Positions 24,560 to 32,221 of a stretch of DNA of 64,000 nucleotides are shown piece after piece. The stretch comes from Deltaproteobacteria bacterium (GTDB lineage Bacteria; Myxococcota; Myxococcia; Myxococcales; 40CM-4-68-19), in NCBI GenBank assembly GCA_005879535.1, contig VBKI01000068.1:62001-126000 (forward strand), read 5' to 3'. The notes under the pieces were generated by a model that was not told where the DNA came from, did no database searches, and saw only the letters and a program-made list of their open reading frames with translations. The number at the start of each line of letters is the position of its first letter. The first letter of the stretch is position 1. The translations under genes and the position numbers were made by a program.

Positions 24560-25188
24560 GCCCTCCCCAGTCCGATGCCTGGCACCGGCTCCTCCGTCAC
24601 CGCCTCTTCGGTTACGCCCGCGGCCGCGAGCGCCTTGCGCAAGGCCTCCAGGGCATAGCGCATCCGGCTCTTCACGGTGTTTTCGTTCACCCCGATCATC
24701 TCCGCAATCTCGCGGAATGGCACTCCTGCCTGCTCGCGAAGGATGAAGACTTCGCGCTGTTCCGCGGGCAGCGACAAGAGCGCCTCCTGCAGCAGCGGCC
24801 GGATCCGCGCGCTGGCGGCACCCCGCTCGGGATCGATCCCGGTGCCCGGCACCGACTCGACCATCGGAGGCTCCCCGTCCCTCCCTTCGGCGTCGAGGCT
24901 GTCGGCGCGGCGGAACCGATCGCGCCGCGACTGGTCCACGCACAGATTGCGGGCGATGGTGAAGAGCCACGTCTGGAAGCGGGCGCGGTGCTCCCAGTCG
25001 GAAGCGCCCTTGACGATGCGCAGGAACGTCTCCTGCGCCAGATCCTCAGCCTTTTCCCGGTCGCCCAGCATTCGCAAGAGGAACGTGAACAACGGGGCGC
25101 GATAGCGCCGCAGGAGGCTCTCGAAGGCCTCCGGGTCGCCCTGCTGGTATGCGGCCAGCAGCTCCTCGTCGGTGCGTTCCTGTGCCAT
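24556..25188 (-). CDS. ECF-type RNA polymerase sigma factor
   Basis: A 210-residue sigma-70 family factor of the extracytoplasmic-function group. Region 2 is clear (FESLLRRYRAPLFTFLLRML, then EDLAQETFLRIVKGAS and ARFQTWLFTIARNLCVD). A linker of about 50 residues leads to region 4 (LLSLPAEQREVFILREQAG and EIAEMIGVNENTVKSRMRYA), the helix-turn-helix that contacts the -35 box. It is coupled to its anti-sigma gene by a 4-base overlap. Whether it controls the adjacent Tad genes is unknown. Confidence 0.93.
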   Translation of the reverse strand: MAQERTDEELLAAYQQGDPEAFESLLRRYRAPLFTFLLRMLGDREKAEDLAQETFLRIVKGASDWEHRARFQTWLFTIARNLCVDQSRRDRFRRADSLDAEGRDGEPPMVESVPGTGIDPERGAASARIRPLLQEALLSLPAEQREVFILREQAGVPFREIAEMIGVNENTVKSRMRYALEALRKALAAAGVTEEAVTEEPVPGIGLGRA

Positions 25189-25246
25189 ACCAACGCGCCA
25201 CAGGCGCGTGCGATCTAACTAACACGAGAAGCGCCCGGCGCAGTCC

Positions 25247-26164
25247 TCAGGCGGAGACGCGCGTTTCCGGCTCGACGCCGTGGTGGTTCACGGGAGGCCG
25301 GAAGCCGGTGGGCTTGCGCGGCAGCACCAGCTCGGCCGCCCTTCCGCTCCCGCCGCGCAGGCAATGGATTAGCAGCCGGACGGCGCGCGCGTCGAAATGA
25401 CCGGCGCCGGCCTCCTCGAGCAGCTGGTCGATCGCGCCGCGCGCGTTGAACGGCTGCGCCCGATAGGAACGGGGCGACACGAGCGCTGCGAAGGCGCTGG
25501 CCACGGAAACGAGGTCGAGGCCGCGCAGGGGCGGCTTGCCCTGCACGCGCGGGTAGCCGAATCCAGCGCGGGTGTGGTGAAGCAGCGCTGCGTGCACCGC
25601 GGGGGCGTCGCCGAGGACGCTGGCGAGCAGGAGCGCGCCGAGCAGCGGATGATCCTCCAGAGACAACGCCTCTGCGCGCGTCAGGAACTCCCGCTTGAAG
25701 CGAAGGCGAAGCGCCGCATGCCGCATTCCGAGGTCGTGCGTGAGCGCGCCGCCCACCAGGCGGGCAAGACCGGGAGCGGTTCCCAGCGCGCTGCGGAACA
25801 GCCGCGCGGAGACGACCGCCGTCCAGACGGCATGCTCGTAGCGGGCGGGATCGTCGCGCTTGAGCGCTTCCATCTCGTCCCACACTTCCTGCGGGAATCG
25901 CACCTCCGACAACACGTCCGCCGCGAGGGCGCGCACGTTCTCGCTGCCCACGAGGTACTGCAGCGAGGGGACCTCGAACGCCTCGAGAATGCTTTGGGCG
26001 CAGGTGGTTTCGAAGAGGGGGCGCTCGCGCAGATTGCGGGGCGCGGTCGCTGCTACCTCTTTCAGCCTGCCCAGATCGACGATTTCGCCGCGGGATGCGA
26101 CCAGCCGACCATCCGCCGAGAAGAGGTCCCGGGTCAGGACCGTGCCGGACAGGGAGAAGTCCAT
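25247..26164 (-). CDS. HD-GYP-like phosphodiesterase, partly degenerate
   Basis: A 305-residue protein read from the ATG at 26164; an upstream extension is Arg/Pro-rich and unlikely. After an 85-residue N-terminal region, the second part follows the HD-GYP plan: His111, HDLGM (143-147) for HDxGK, DHPLLGA (171-177), then HHTRAGFGYP (196-205) for HHExxxGxGYP, and a VASAFAALVSPRSYR segment like the family's VADAYDALTSxRPYR. HD-GYP proteins hydrolyse cyclic di-GMP. Here the usual Lys, Glu and a late Asp are changed to Met, Thr and Ser, so activity is uncertain and it may be a sensor. It lies just downstream of two MshEN-domain genes. Confidence 0.72.
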   Translation of the reverse strand: MDFSLSGTVLTRDLFSADGRLVASRGEIVDLGRLKEVAATAPRNLRERPLFETTCAQSILEAFEVPSLQYLVGSENVRALAADVLSEVRFPQEVWDEMEALKRDDPARYEHAVWTAVVSARLFRSALGTAPGLARLVGGALTHDLGMRHAALRLRFKREFLTRAEALSLEDHPLLGALLLASVLGDAPAVHAALLHHTRAGFGYPRVQGKPPLRGLDLVSVASAFAALVSPRSYRAQPFNARGAIDQLLEEAGAGHFDARAVRLLIHCLRGGSGRAAELVLPRKPTGFRPPVNHHGVEPETRVSA

Positions 26165-26223
26165 CACGCCCTCGAGGGCCCAGGGAGGGGGAGTGGGCCC
26201 GAGCGAAGGAAACGTAATCTTCC

Positions 26224-26239
26224 GTCTCGGGTACGAGAC
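26224..26239 (-). terminator. Small hairpin after the long MshEN gene
   Basis: GTCTCG and CGAGAC pair around a 4-base loop, about 25 bases past the stop at 26265 and 60 bases before the HD-GYP start. The stem is 6 bp without a T-tract, so it may only weaken read-through. Confidence 0.3.
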
Positions 26240-26264
26240 AAGGGGACGCAGGTAGACGGCGGTC

Positions 26265-28253
26265 CTACGTTTCCGCCGTCTCCGTCGGGACGGCATCATC
26301 GCCGGAGGCAGAGACGCCGGTTTCCGCGGCATTGGGCGGCACGGAAGCGGCCGCCATGGTGCCCTGGGCGAGGCTCTCGTGAATCTCCGCGCGGAGCTCG
26401 TCGGGCTCGATGTGCTGCCCGCGGTTCAGGATGCGAACCAGCGCCGCGAGCAGCCGCAGCGCCCCCATCCCGTCGCTCGGCTCCACCCCGATCGACGCGA
26501 GCGTCCCGAGGTCTGCCTCGGAGAGCGGGGTGAAGGCATCGGACGTATCCTGCGGATCGGCGTTGGCCGCCTCCGCGAGCTCGTTCTCGGCGGAGGGGTT
26601 GGCGAACTCGTGCGTGGTCGAATGGCCGCGCCGAGCGAACGGATCAGGGTCGTTCGCCGGCTCGGCCCACGACGGCGCATTCGCAGAGTCGTCGGCGGCG
26701 AGCGGATCGTCGAAGCCGGCCTGGCCGGCGAGAGGATCCTCCGGCGCGCTCTCGGCCGCCAGAGGATCGTCGCTCGACGCCCACTCATCCGGCGCTTCCG
26801 CTTCGTGCGGCTGTGCATCCGGGGCGGCGACCGGCGCCGGGTCGTTCGCCGCCTCGCGATCCGTTTCCTCCGAAGGAACGGGAGGAACAGAGGAGGCATC
26901 GTCGCCCCATTGCGACTCGGCCGCGGCGGCCTCCGAAGGGCTCTCCTGGAGCGCGCCGAGAATGGCATCGGTGGGGAGCGCGAGGGCCTCGCTCAAAGCT
27001 TCCCGAACTTGATCGGACTCCGGCACGCCCCAGGCGGCGTCGCTCGCCGGCTCCGGGCCATCCCCGCTCTCGGCAGCTGGCGCCGACCAGGGATCCGGAG
27101 AAGCTGCCGGCGCGGCAGGTTCCGCCCAGCCACCGGCGGCCGTCAGGTCGATGGGTCCGGTCCAGCCGGACGCGCCGGAGCCCGCCGACTCGATCGGGCC
27201 GGTCCATCCGGTTGGTCCGGGTGTCCGCGAGGCGACCGACTGGATCGGCCCCGTCCACCCGCTCGGCCCCTGAGCCGGATCCGCGGCGTCACCCCACCCG
27301 CCGTTGCCCGCCGCGGACCCCTTCGGCTCACGGGAGTCCGGCGCCTCGCGCGCCATCGCGGCGCCAGCGTGCGCGACGCTGGCGGAGACGAGGCCCTCGA
27401 CGGCATCCGCAGCCGCCCCGTCGCCTGCGACCTCCTCCTGGCCCGCGACCGCGTCGCCGAATTGCGAATGCGCTGCAATCGGCTCGAGCCCGAAGTCGCC
27501 TTCGTCGACCTCCGGGAGATCGACGGGCTCGGCGGGCGCAGGCGGCGGTGGAGCACGCGGCACCACCGCCGGGTCGGGCTCGATCTCCTCGAGCTTCTGC
27601 CCTGCGGGCGGCTTCGCCGCCGGGATGGGCGGCGGGATATAAGGGGCCGCGCGCGCGGAAGCTGCACCGGCTGGCGCTGCTGAGCCCGCAGGAGGCTCGA
27701 TCCTGCGCGGAAACCCGGCGACGGATCCGGCGGGGGCGCCTGGCGTCACCGTGGGCGGGCCAGCTGAAGCGGGGCGCGCCACCTTGTCCGTCGGCTCCTT
27801 CTTGTCGTCGCTGGCTCCGTAATGCGCCTGGATCGCGGCGACGACCTCGCCGTCTCCGGCGAGCATCGGCTTGATGCGCTTGCCGGTGTGGAACGCGAGC
27901 TGGTCGACCGCGGAGAGATCGGTCGGATGGCTCATCGCGACGGTCACCACTTCGCTGCGCCCCGAACCGCTCAACTCGTACGGAAGGACATGCAGCTTCT
28001 CCGCGATCTGCTTGCTGACGCACTTGACGGCACGCGGGTCGATCTTCACCTCCGCGAGCTTCACCCTCGGGATCCCCAGATGCTTGGTCAAGGCCGCGAC
28101 GACCGCGTCCTCGCTGCAGAAACCCTTCTGCACGAGGATGCCGCCGAGCTTGCCGCCCCACTGCTTCTGGTGCCCGAGCGCGCTCTGGAGCTGGTGCTCG
28201 TCGATAACGCCCAGTTCGGTGAGCAGCTGTCCGAGTCGCTTGCGCGGCGGCAT
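26265..28253 (-). CDS. MshEN (GspE N-terminal)-domain protein with long acidic, Trp-motif tail
   Basis: A 662-residue protein with no ATPase domain. Residues 1-150 are a T2SSE-N/MshEN domain: RLGQLLTELGVIDEHQLQSA, then HQKQWGGKLGGILVQKG and LTKHLGIPRVKL. In the MshE family this module binds cyclic di-GMP through an RLGxxL-type motif. The remaining 500 residues are Ala/Pro/Glu-rich and probably disordered. They contain three copies of a (S/T)GWTGPI motif close together (about residues 330-380) and further isolated Trp motifs (SQWGDD, DEWASSDD, PSWAEP). The final 80 residues are more ordered (LGTLASIGVEPSDGMGALRLL). The ATG at 28253 follows the smaller MshEN gene by 11 bases. Role inferred: a second-messenger adaptor. 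Confidence 0.75.
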   Translation of the reverse strand: MPPRKRLGQLLTELGVIDEHQLQSALGHQKQWGGKLGGILVQKGFCSEDAVVAALTKHLGIPRVKLAEVKIDPRAVKCVSKQIAEKLHVLPYELSGSGRSEVVTVAMSHPTDLSAVDQLAFHTGKRIKPMLAGDGEVVAAIQAHYGASDDKKEPTDKVARPASAGPPTVTPGAPAGSVAGFPRRIEPPAGSAAPAGAASARAAPYIPPPIPAAKPPAGQKLEEIEPDPAVVPRAPPPPAPAEPVDLPEVDEGDFGLEPIAAHSQFGDAVAGQEEVAGDGAAADAVEGLVSASVAHAGAAMAREAPDSREPKGSAAGNGGWGDAADPAQGPSGWTGPIQSVASRTPGPTGWTGPIESAGSGASGWTGPIDLTAAGGWAEPAAPAASPDPWSAPAAESGDGPEPASDAAWGVPESDQVREALSEALALPTDAILGALQESPSEAAAAESQWGDDASSVPPVPSEETDREAANDPAPVAAPDAQPHEAEAPDEWASSDDPLAAESAPEDPLAGQAGFDDPLAADDSANAPSWAEPANDPDPFARRGHSTTHEFANPSAENELAEAANADPQDTSDAFTPLSEADLGTLASIGVEPSDGMGALRLLAALVRILNRGQHIEPDELRAEIHESLAQGTMAAASVPPNAAETGVSASGDDAVPTETAET

Positions 28254-28264
28254 CGTTCCCCGTC

Positions 28265-28972
28265 CTACCGCTTCACCCGCGCGAGATATTCGTCGCGCGA
28301 GAAGACGCCCTTTTCGATGAGCAGCTCGACCATTGCCTTCAGCGCGGCCACCGACCTGCGCTGCGTCTCTTCCACGCCGCGGAGGACCTCGACCGCGCTC
28401 TGGCGGGCAGGAGCGGTGGGCGCCGGTGTCGATTTTGTCTTTGCCGACGATACCTTCCGCGCGCTGGGCATGTCGACGACGGTGTTTCCGGCGTTGTTCA
28501 CGATCTTCATGCCGCCCGTCTGCTCGTCGCCGAGGAGCTCCTCGCCGCGATACCAGCGCGAGATGGCGTTGCGGATGGCGCTGGCGCCGGCCAGCTGCGT
28601 CTCGATCTTTCTTCCTCCCGTGAGCGAGACGAGGTGGTCGGTCGCGCTGATGTTGAGCGGATCGCTCATCGCCACCACCAGCGTCCTCCCCTGGTCCTTG
28701 AGGCCCACGGGAACGACCCCGAATTCCTCCGCGGTATCCGCAGGTACCGTGGCGAGCGCCGACTTGTCGCCGTCGCCGCTCAAATCGGCGCGGGCGATCC
28801 CCGTCTGCTTGGAAAGTGCGCGGACCAGGACTTCCTCGGTGAGGAATTCCATCCGGACGAGAATGTCCCCGAGCTTGCCGCCCCACTGCTGCTGCTCCGC
28901 GAGCGCGGCCTTGAGCTGGAGCTCGGTGATCACGCCTGCCTTGACGAGCAGGTCGCCGATCCGGATCCGCAT
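28265..28972 (-). CDS. MshEN (GspE N-terminal)-domain protein, short form
   Basis: A 235-residue paralogue of the next gene. It starts MRIRIGDLLVKAGVITELQL, then AALAEQQQWGGKLGDILVRM, FLTEEVLVRALSKQTGIARA, and an ASDPLNI-like strand (LVVAMSDPLNISATDHLVSL), which is the standard T2SSE-N/MshEN fold. After about residue 150 a Lys/Ser/Pro linker leads to a helical end (VAALKAMVELLIEKGVFSRDEYLARV). No Walker motifs are present, so it is not a secretion ATPase. Together with its larger neighbour it could be a cyclic-di-GMP-responsive pair. Confidence 0.78.
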   Translation of the reverse strand: MRIRIGDLLVKAGVITELQLKAALAEQQQWGGKLGDILVRMEFLTEEVLVRALSKQTGIARADLSGDGDKSALATVPADTAEEFGVVPVGLKDQGRTLVVAMSDPLNISATDHLVSLTGGRKIETQLAGASAIRNAISRWYRGEELLGDEQTGGMKIVNNAGNTVVDMPSARKVSSAKTKSTPAPTAPARQSAVEVLRGVEETQRRSVAALKAMVELLIEKGVFSRDEYLARVKR

Positions 28973-29026
28973 CCGATCATCCTAGTGGATGCAAAGACGT
29001 GCCAGCAACTTCCCGGAATCAGCGGA

Positions 29027-29779
29027 TTACTGCACTTCCTCGACCTTCATCCCGGGGGGAACGCCGAGCAGAAAAGCGCCGGATGGCGGCGGTTTTCTCG
29101 CAATGACATTGCGCAGCCGGAGGTCGACTTTGATCTTTCCCGGCGGGGCCAGAAGGCGCAGCAACCGCGGCACCTGCGCGCCCGAGGAATCGTCGTGCTC
29201 GTCGAGTCCCACCGACCAGAGCAGGGCGCCTGCCGCGTCCAGCCGGCGCACCTGGACCACGCGCAAATCGCCTCCCAACATGACCTCCTGGCGCAGTCGC
29301 GGGGAAACCATCGAGAGCCGGTACCCGTCTCCGTCGCGCGCCGCCGTGTCGGGCCGCCCGCCGGGAAGCTCGGGGATGTCGCCGGTGATCAGCGCCACGA
29401 GCTCCTCGTCGCGCAGCGGCGCCGGGATCAGCCGGCTGAGGTTCTCGGGCGTTGCCGGGCCGCGGTAGAAGACGTTGTTGCGCAAGTCGAGCAGCGCGAA
29501 GCGACCCTGATCGGCGACCAGGACGGCGGCGGGATCGCCCATCGGCGTCAGGGCTTCGATGCGGATGGAAACGGGGCGCTTGACCGAGACGTGCAGCGCG
29601 TAACGGCCCGCATTTTCCGGCGCCTCCACGAACGCCTTCGCGTCGCAGGACAACGTCTCGGGCACGCCGTGGGCCTTCTTTGCCTCGATGTAGAGCGCCC
29701 CGGGATCGGGGGGCGGTCCTTGTACGATCTGTGGCATTGGACATCCGGCCAGCAGCAGGAATGCCGCAAGCAAGCGCAT
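29027..29779 (-). CDS. LolB-like (DUF4292-type) lipoprotein
   Basis: A 250-residue lipoprotein. The ATG at 29779 opens onto MRLLAAFLLLAGC, a clean signal with lipobox LAGC. The mature protein has the long beta-strand pattern of LolB/LppX-like folds: GRYALHVSVKRPVSIRIEAL, then DQGRFALLDLRNNVFYRG and LIPAPLRDEELVALITGDIP. The last feature is characteristic of DUF4292-type proteins that may carry lipids or lipoproteins between membranes. It is followed on the same strand by nothing closer than a receding gap, and is divergent from a barrel protein at 29930. Confidence 0.65.
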   Translation of the reverse strand: MRLLAAFLLLAGCPMPQIVQGPPPDPGALYIEAKKAHGVPETLSCDAKAFVEAPENAGRYALHVSVKRPVSIRIEALTPMGDPAAVLVADQGRFALLDLRNNVFYRGPATPENLSRLIPAPLRDEELVALITGDIPELPGGRPDTAARDGDGYRLSMVSPRLRQEVMLGGDLRVVQVRRLDAAGALLWSVGLDEHDDSSGAQVPRLLRLLAPPGKIKVDLRLRNVIARKPPPSGAFLLGVPPGMKVEEVQ

Positions 29780-29929
29780 GCGCCCGACGACGGCGCGCGC
29801 AGCGGAACGAAACACGGGCATGCGTCGGCGAACTGTATCGGCTGATCGCGCGAACGCAACAGAGGAACCGGTAGCGACCGGCGGCAACGACGGGTAGATT
29901 GCGCGCGCTCTTTTCACCGGAGGAACCGA

Positions 29930-30616
29930 ATGACGCGCACCAGCGCGCTGATCGCCGCCCTGCTGACTACCGCTTTCGCCGCGCTCGCCGATCCTGACGA
30001 GCCATCCCCACCCACTCGCGCCGTCACCGGCGCTCCGGCCGGAGCGCCGGGGCACTGGTCGATCGTCACCGCCGAGACGGTCAGTCCCGATCGTGACGCG
30101 ATCGCGCTCGAGGCGGGATGGCCGGGCGTCAGCGTCTCCTACCTGCATGGCACGTCCGACCGGAGCGACGTCGGCATCCGGTTCGATCTCCTCTACGGGT
30201 ACGAGAACACGACCGACACCGCCTTTGGGCTGGGGGCGGACGTCCCTTTCCGGCTGGTGGTCAACAGGAGCAACCGGGTCTCCGTCGCGCTGCATGTCGA
30301 TCCCGGCGTGCGCCTGTACACGCGCAACGGCATGACCAACTTCATGACCCGCTTCCCCGTCGGCGGCGCCATCGGCGTCCAGGCAACGCCCGAGGTTCGC
30401 GTGGCTGCTTCCGCCGATGTGACCATGGCCTTCAACTGGACGAACACCACCTTTTTCGAGATTGGCCCCCAGTTCGGGCTGGCCGCCGAATACGCCTCCG
30501 ATCGCAACCTGACGCTCGGCTTAAATCTAAAATTCGGCCCGCAGTTCGTGACGCTGTCGAACACGGGGGCGCAGCTCGCCTTCACCGCCCAGGTGGTGGT
30601 CGGCTACCGGATGTAG
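29930..30616 (+). CDS. Putative outer-membrane beta-barrel protein
   Basis: A 228-residue exported protein with a signal peptide (MTRTSALIAALLTTAFAALA). The mature part alternates polar and hydrophobic residues with aromatic girdles (WPGVSVSYLHG, DVGIRFDLLYGYENT, FEIGPQFGLAAEYAS) and ends VVVGYRM. This is typical of a small eight-strand outer-membrane barrel. No catalytic motif is evident. The ribosome binding site GGAGGA is good, and a strong hairpin lies 22 bases after the stop, so it is probably a single-gene unit. Confidence 0.7.
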   Translation: MTRTSALIAALLTTAFAALADPDEPSPPTRAVTGAPAGAPGHWSIVTAETVSPDRDAIALEAGWPGVSVSYLHGTSDRSDVGIRFDLLYGYENTTDTAFGLGADVPFRLVVNRSNRVSVALHVDPGVRLYTRNGMTNFMTRFPVGGAIGVQATPEVRVAASADVTMAFNWTNTTFFEIGPQFGLAAEYASDRNLTLGLNLKFGPQFVTLSNTGAQLAFTAQVVVGYRM

Positions 30617-30638
30617 GCGCGGGTCCGGCCGTTGCGCA

Positions 30639-30668
30639 GCGGGCGGAATCTGGACGCGTTCCGCCCGC
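30639..30668 (+). terminator. Perfect 10-bp hairpin after the barrel gene
   Basis: GCGGGCGGAA and TTCCGCCCGC pair perfectly around a 10-base loop, starting 22 bases after the stop at 30616. No T-tract follows, but position and stem strength favour a terminator. Confidence 0.5.
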
Positions 30669-30702
30669 GCCGTACGCTCGCGCCGTGGAACGGCAACCGG
30701 CC

Positions 30703-31413
30703 ATGCTGCTCAAGGTCCGGTTCGCCGCCCTGCCACAGCTGCAGAGTCATCTGCGCATCGTCGAAGGCCGCACGGTCTTCTTCTTTCGCGAGGCGTCGCC
30801 GCGGTTGATCGGCGGGGACCGCGTGATCGTCGAGTTCTCCATCGCCAATAGCGAGCAGCTGAGCACGTTGCGCGGGATGGTGCTGGGCCGCGTGGACGTC
30901 AAGGACGCCTCGCAGACCGGGGCGTGGATCGAGTTCCCGGACACGAAGCTGGCGAGGCGCCTGGAGCGCGGCTCCTCGGCGCTTGCGACACGCCGGCATC
31001 AGCGGGTGATCTGCGACGTTCTGGTCGAGGTGCGTGAGGGCGCGCACTCGTTCGTTGCCCGGATGATGGACGTGAGCCTCGGCGGCGCGCGGATCCTCGG
31101 GGCGACGGCGCCGCGCATCGGGACCATGCCGCTGCGCGCGGGAGCCACGGTGAGGATGAAGATCGTCGGCGCCGTGGCGCCGTTTCCCGACGAGCTCGGA
31201 CGCGCCGACGTGGTGCGCACAGACAACAACACCGGCGAGCTCGCGGTCCGGTGGGTGCGCAGCGATCCCGTGGCGAGGGTGGCGTCCCTGAAGCTCTTCG
31301 AGGCGGTGCGGCGGTCCTGGACGCAGGCGCAGGAAATGATCCACACGCCGCCGTGCTGCGGGAACGGACAGGTGCTCGATCCTCCGATGCCGGCGCTCCG
31401 CGGACGACTTTGA
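30703..31413 (+). CDS. PilZ-domain protein
   Basis: A 236-residue protein. The C-terminal half is a PilZ domain with the cyclic-di-GMP motif RRHQR (97-101) followed, 22 residues later, by DVSLGG (123-128), which fits RxxxR...(D/N)xSxxG. The N-terminal 90 residues resemble a second, motif-less PilZ-like barrel (VIVEFSIANSEQLSTLRGMV). The start at 30703 is the ATG opening this sequence; a GTG six codons earlier is also possible. It is cytoplasmic and may couple second-messenger level to a surface function. It lies a few kilobases from HD-GYP and MshEN genes. Confidence 0.82.
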   Translation: MLLKVRFAALPQLQSHLRIVEGRTVFFFREASPRLIGGDRVIVEFSIANSEQLSTLRGMVLGRVDVKDASQTGAWIEFPDTKLARRLERGSSALATRRHQRVICDVLVEVREGAHSFVARMMDVSLGGARILGATAPRIGTMPLRAGATVRMKIVGAVAPFPDELGRADVVRTDNNTGELAVRWVRSDPVARVASLKLFEAVRRSWTQAQEMIHTPPCCGNGQVLDPPMPALRGRL

Positions 31414-31483
31414 CCGACCTTCCCTTTCTTCGCGGCCACCCGCCCGTCTGCCACAATGAGCCGGAAGCGAACCCGAGGGGTCA

Positions 31484-32212
31484 ATGGACCGACGAACCGT
31501 TTCGACTGCTCTTCCGCGTCCGCAACGCGCCCCGATGCGCGCAGCCGAAGCCGACGACTTCAGCACCGTGGAGGTTCTCGCCGACAGCACGCGCGCCTGG
31601 CTCACGCAGCTTCCGGCCTACGGCGGAATCGCGCTTCTCTTGCACGCGCCGCTCCTGTTCATCGCCTTCGTCCCGCCCCTGCCTCCGGGCGCCGCCGCCG
31701 CGATCCTCGTGGTCGGAGAGATGTTCGTCGCCTTGCTGGTCAAGGCGGCGTTGACCAAGGCCGTGAGCGAAGCGCGCAGGGGCCTGTCCTCAGACTTCCT
31801 CGAGCTGGTCGAGGCGCTCAAGAAGGCTCCGGCCGTGGTCGTTCTCGGCACGCGGATCCTCGGACGCGCCTTCGTGCGGTCGTTCCTGTTGCTGCTGCCC
31901 GGGCTGCAATACCTCGTGGAGATGTTCGCCGCCGTCCCCGCGATCGTCCTCGAGGGAGGCTCCACCGGCAGCGCGCTGAGGCGCAGCCAGAAGCTCACCG
32001 ACGGCGTGCGGCGCCAGGTCTTCGCCATCTGCATCCTGATCTGGACGGTGTCGCTGGCGCTGACGCTGATGTCGGGCCTGCACAACGCGCGGAGCGAGGT
32101 CAGCACGACGTGGATGATCGTCTACCTCTGCACCCGCGCGCTGGATACCTCGTTCGCCGCGGTCCTGAGCGCGACCGCGTATCACCATCTCTCCGAGCGG
32201 CCTGACGCCTAG
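31484..32212 (+). CDS. Multi-pass membrane protein of unknown function
   Basis: A 242-residue protein with a polar N-terminal 40 residues and about five hydrophobic segments, among them IALLLHAPLLFIAFVPPLPP, AILVVGEMFVALLVKAALTK and VFAICILIWTVSLALTLMS. The internal pattern FVRSFLLLLPGLQYLVEMFA and VLEGGSTGSALRRSQKLTDG resembles glycerophosphoryl-diester-like and DUF975-type membrane domains, but I cannot assign it securely. It stands 70 bases after the PilZ gene on the same strand and converges on the GH28 gene. Confidence 0.6.
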   Translation: MDRRTVSTALPRPQRAPMRAAEADDFSTVEVLADSTRAWLTQLPAYGGIALLLHAPLLFIAFVPPLPPGAAAAILVVGEMFVALLVKAALTKAVSEARRGLSSDFLELVEALKKAPAVVVLGTRILGRAFVRSFLLLLPGLQYLVEMFAAVPAIVLEGGSTGSALRRSQKLTDGVRRQVFAICILIWTVSLALTLMSGLHNARSEVSTTWMIVYLCTRALDTSFAAVLSATAYHHLSERPDA

Positions 32213-32221
32213 CCGCCGCGC

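Noticed and set aside
28265-28972. MshEN-domain proteins as type II secretion or pilus ATPases (GspE/PilB)
   Set aside because: Only the N-terminal domain is present; Walker A, Asp-box and His-box regions are absent from both proteins.
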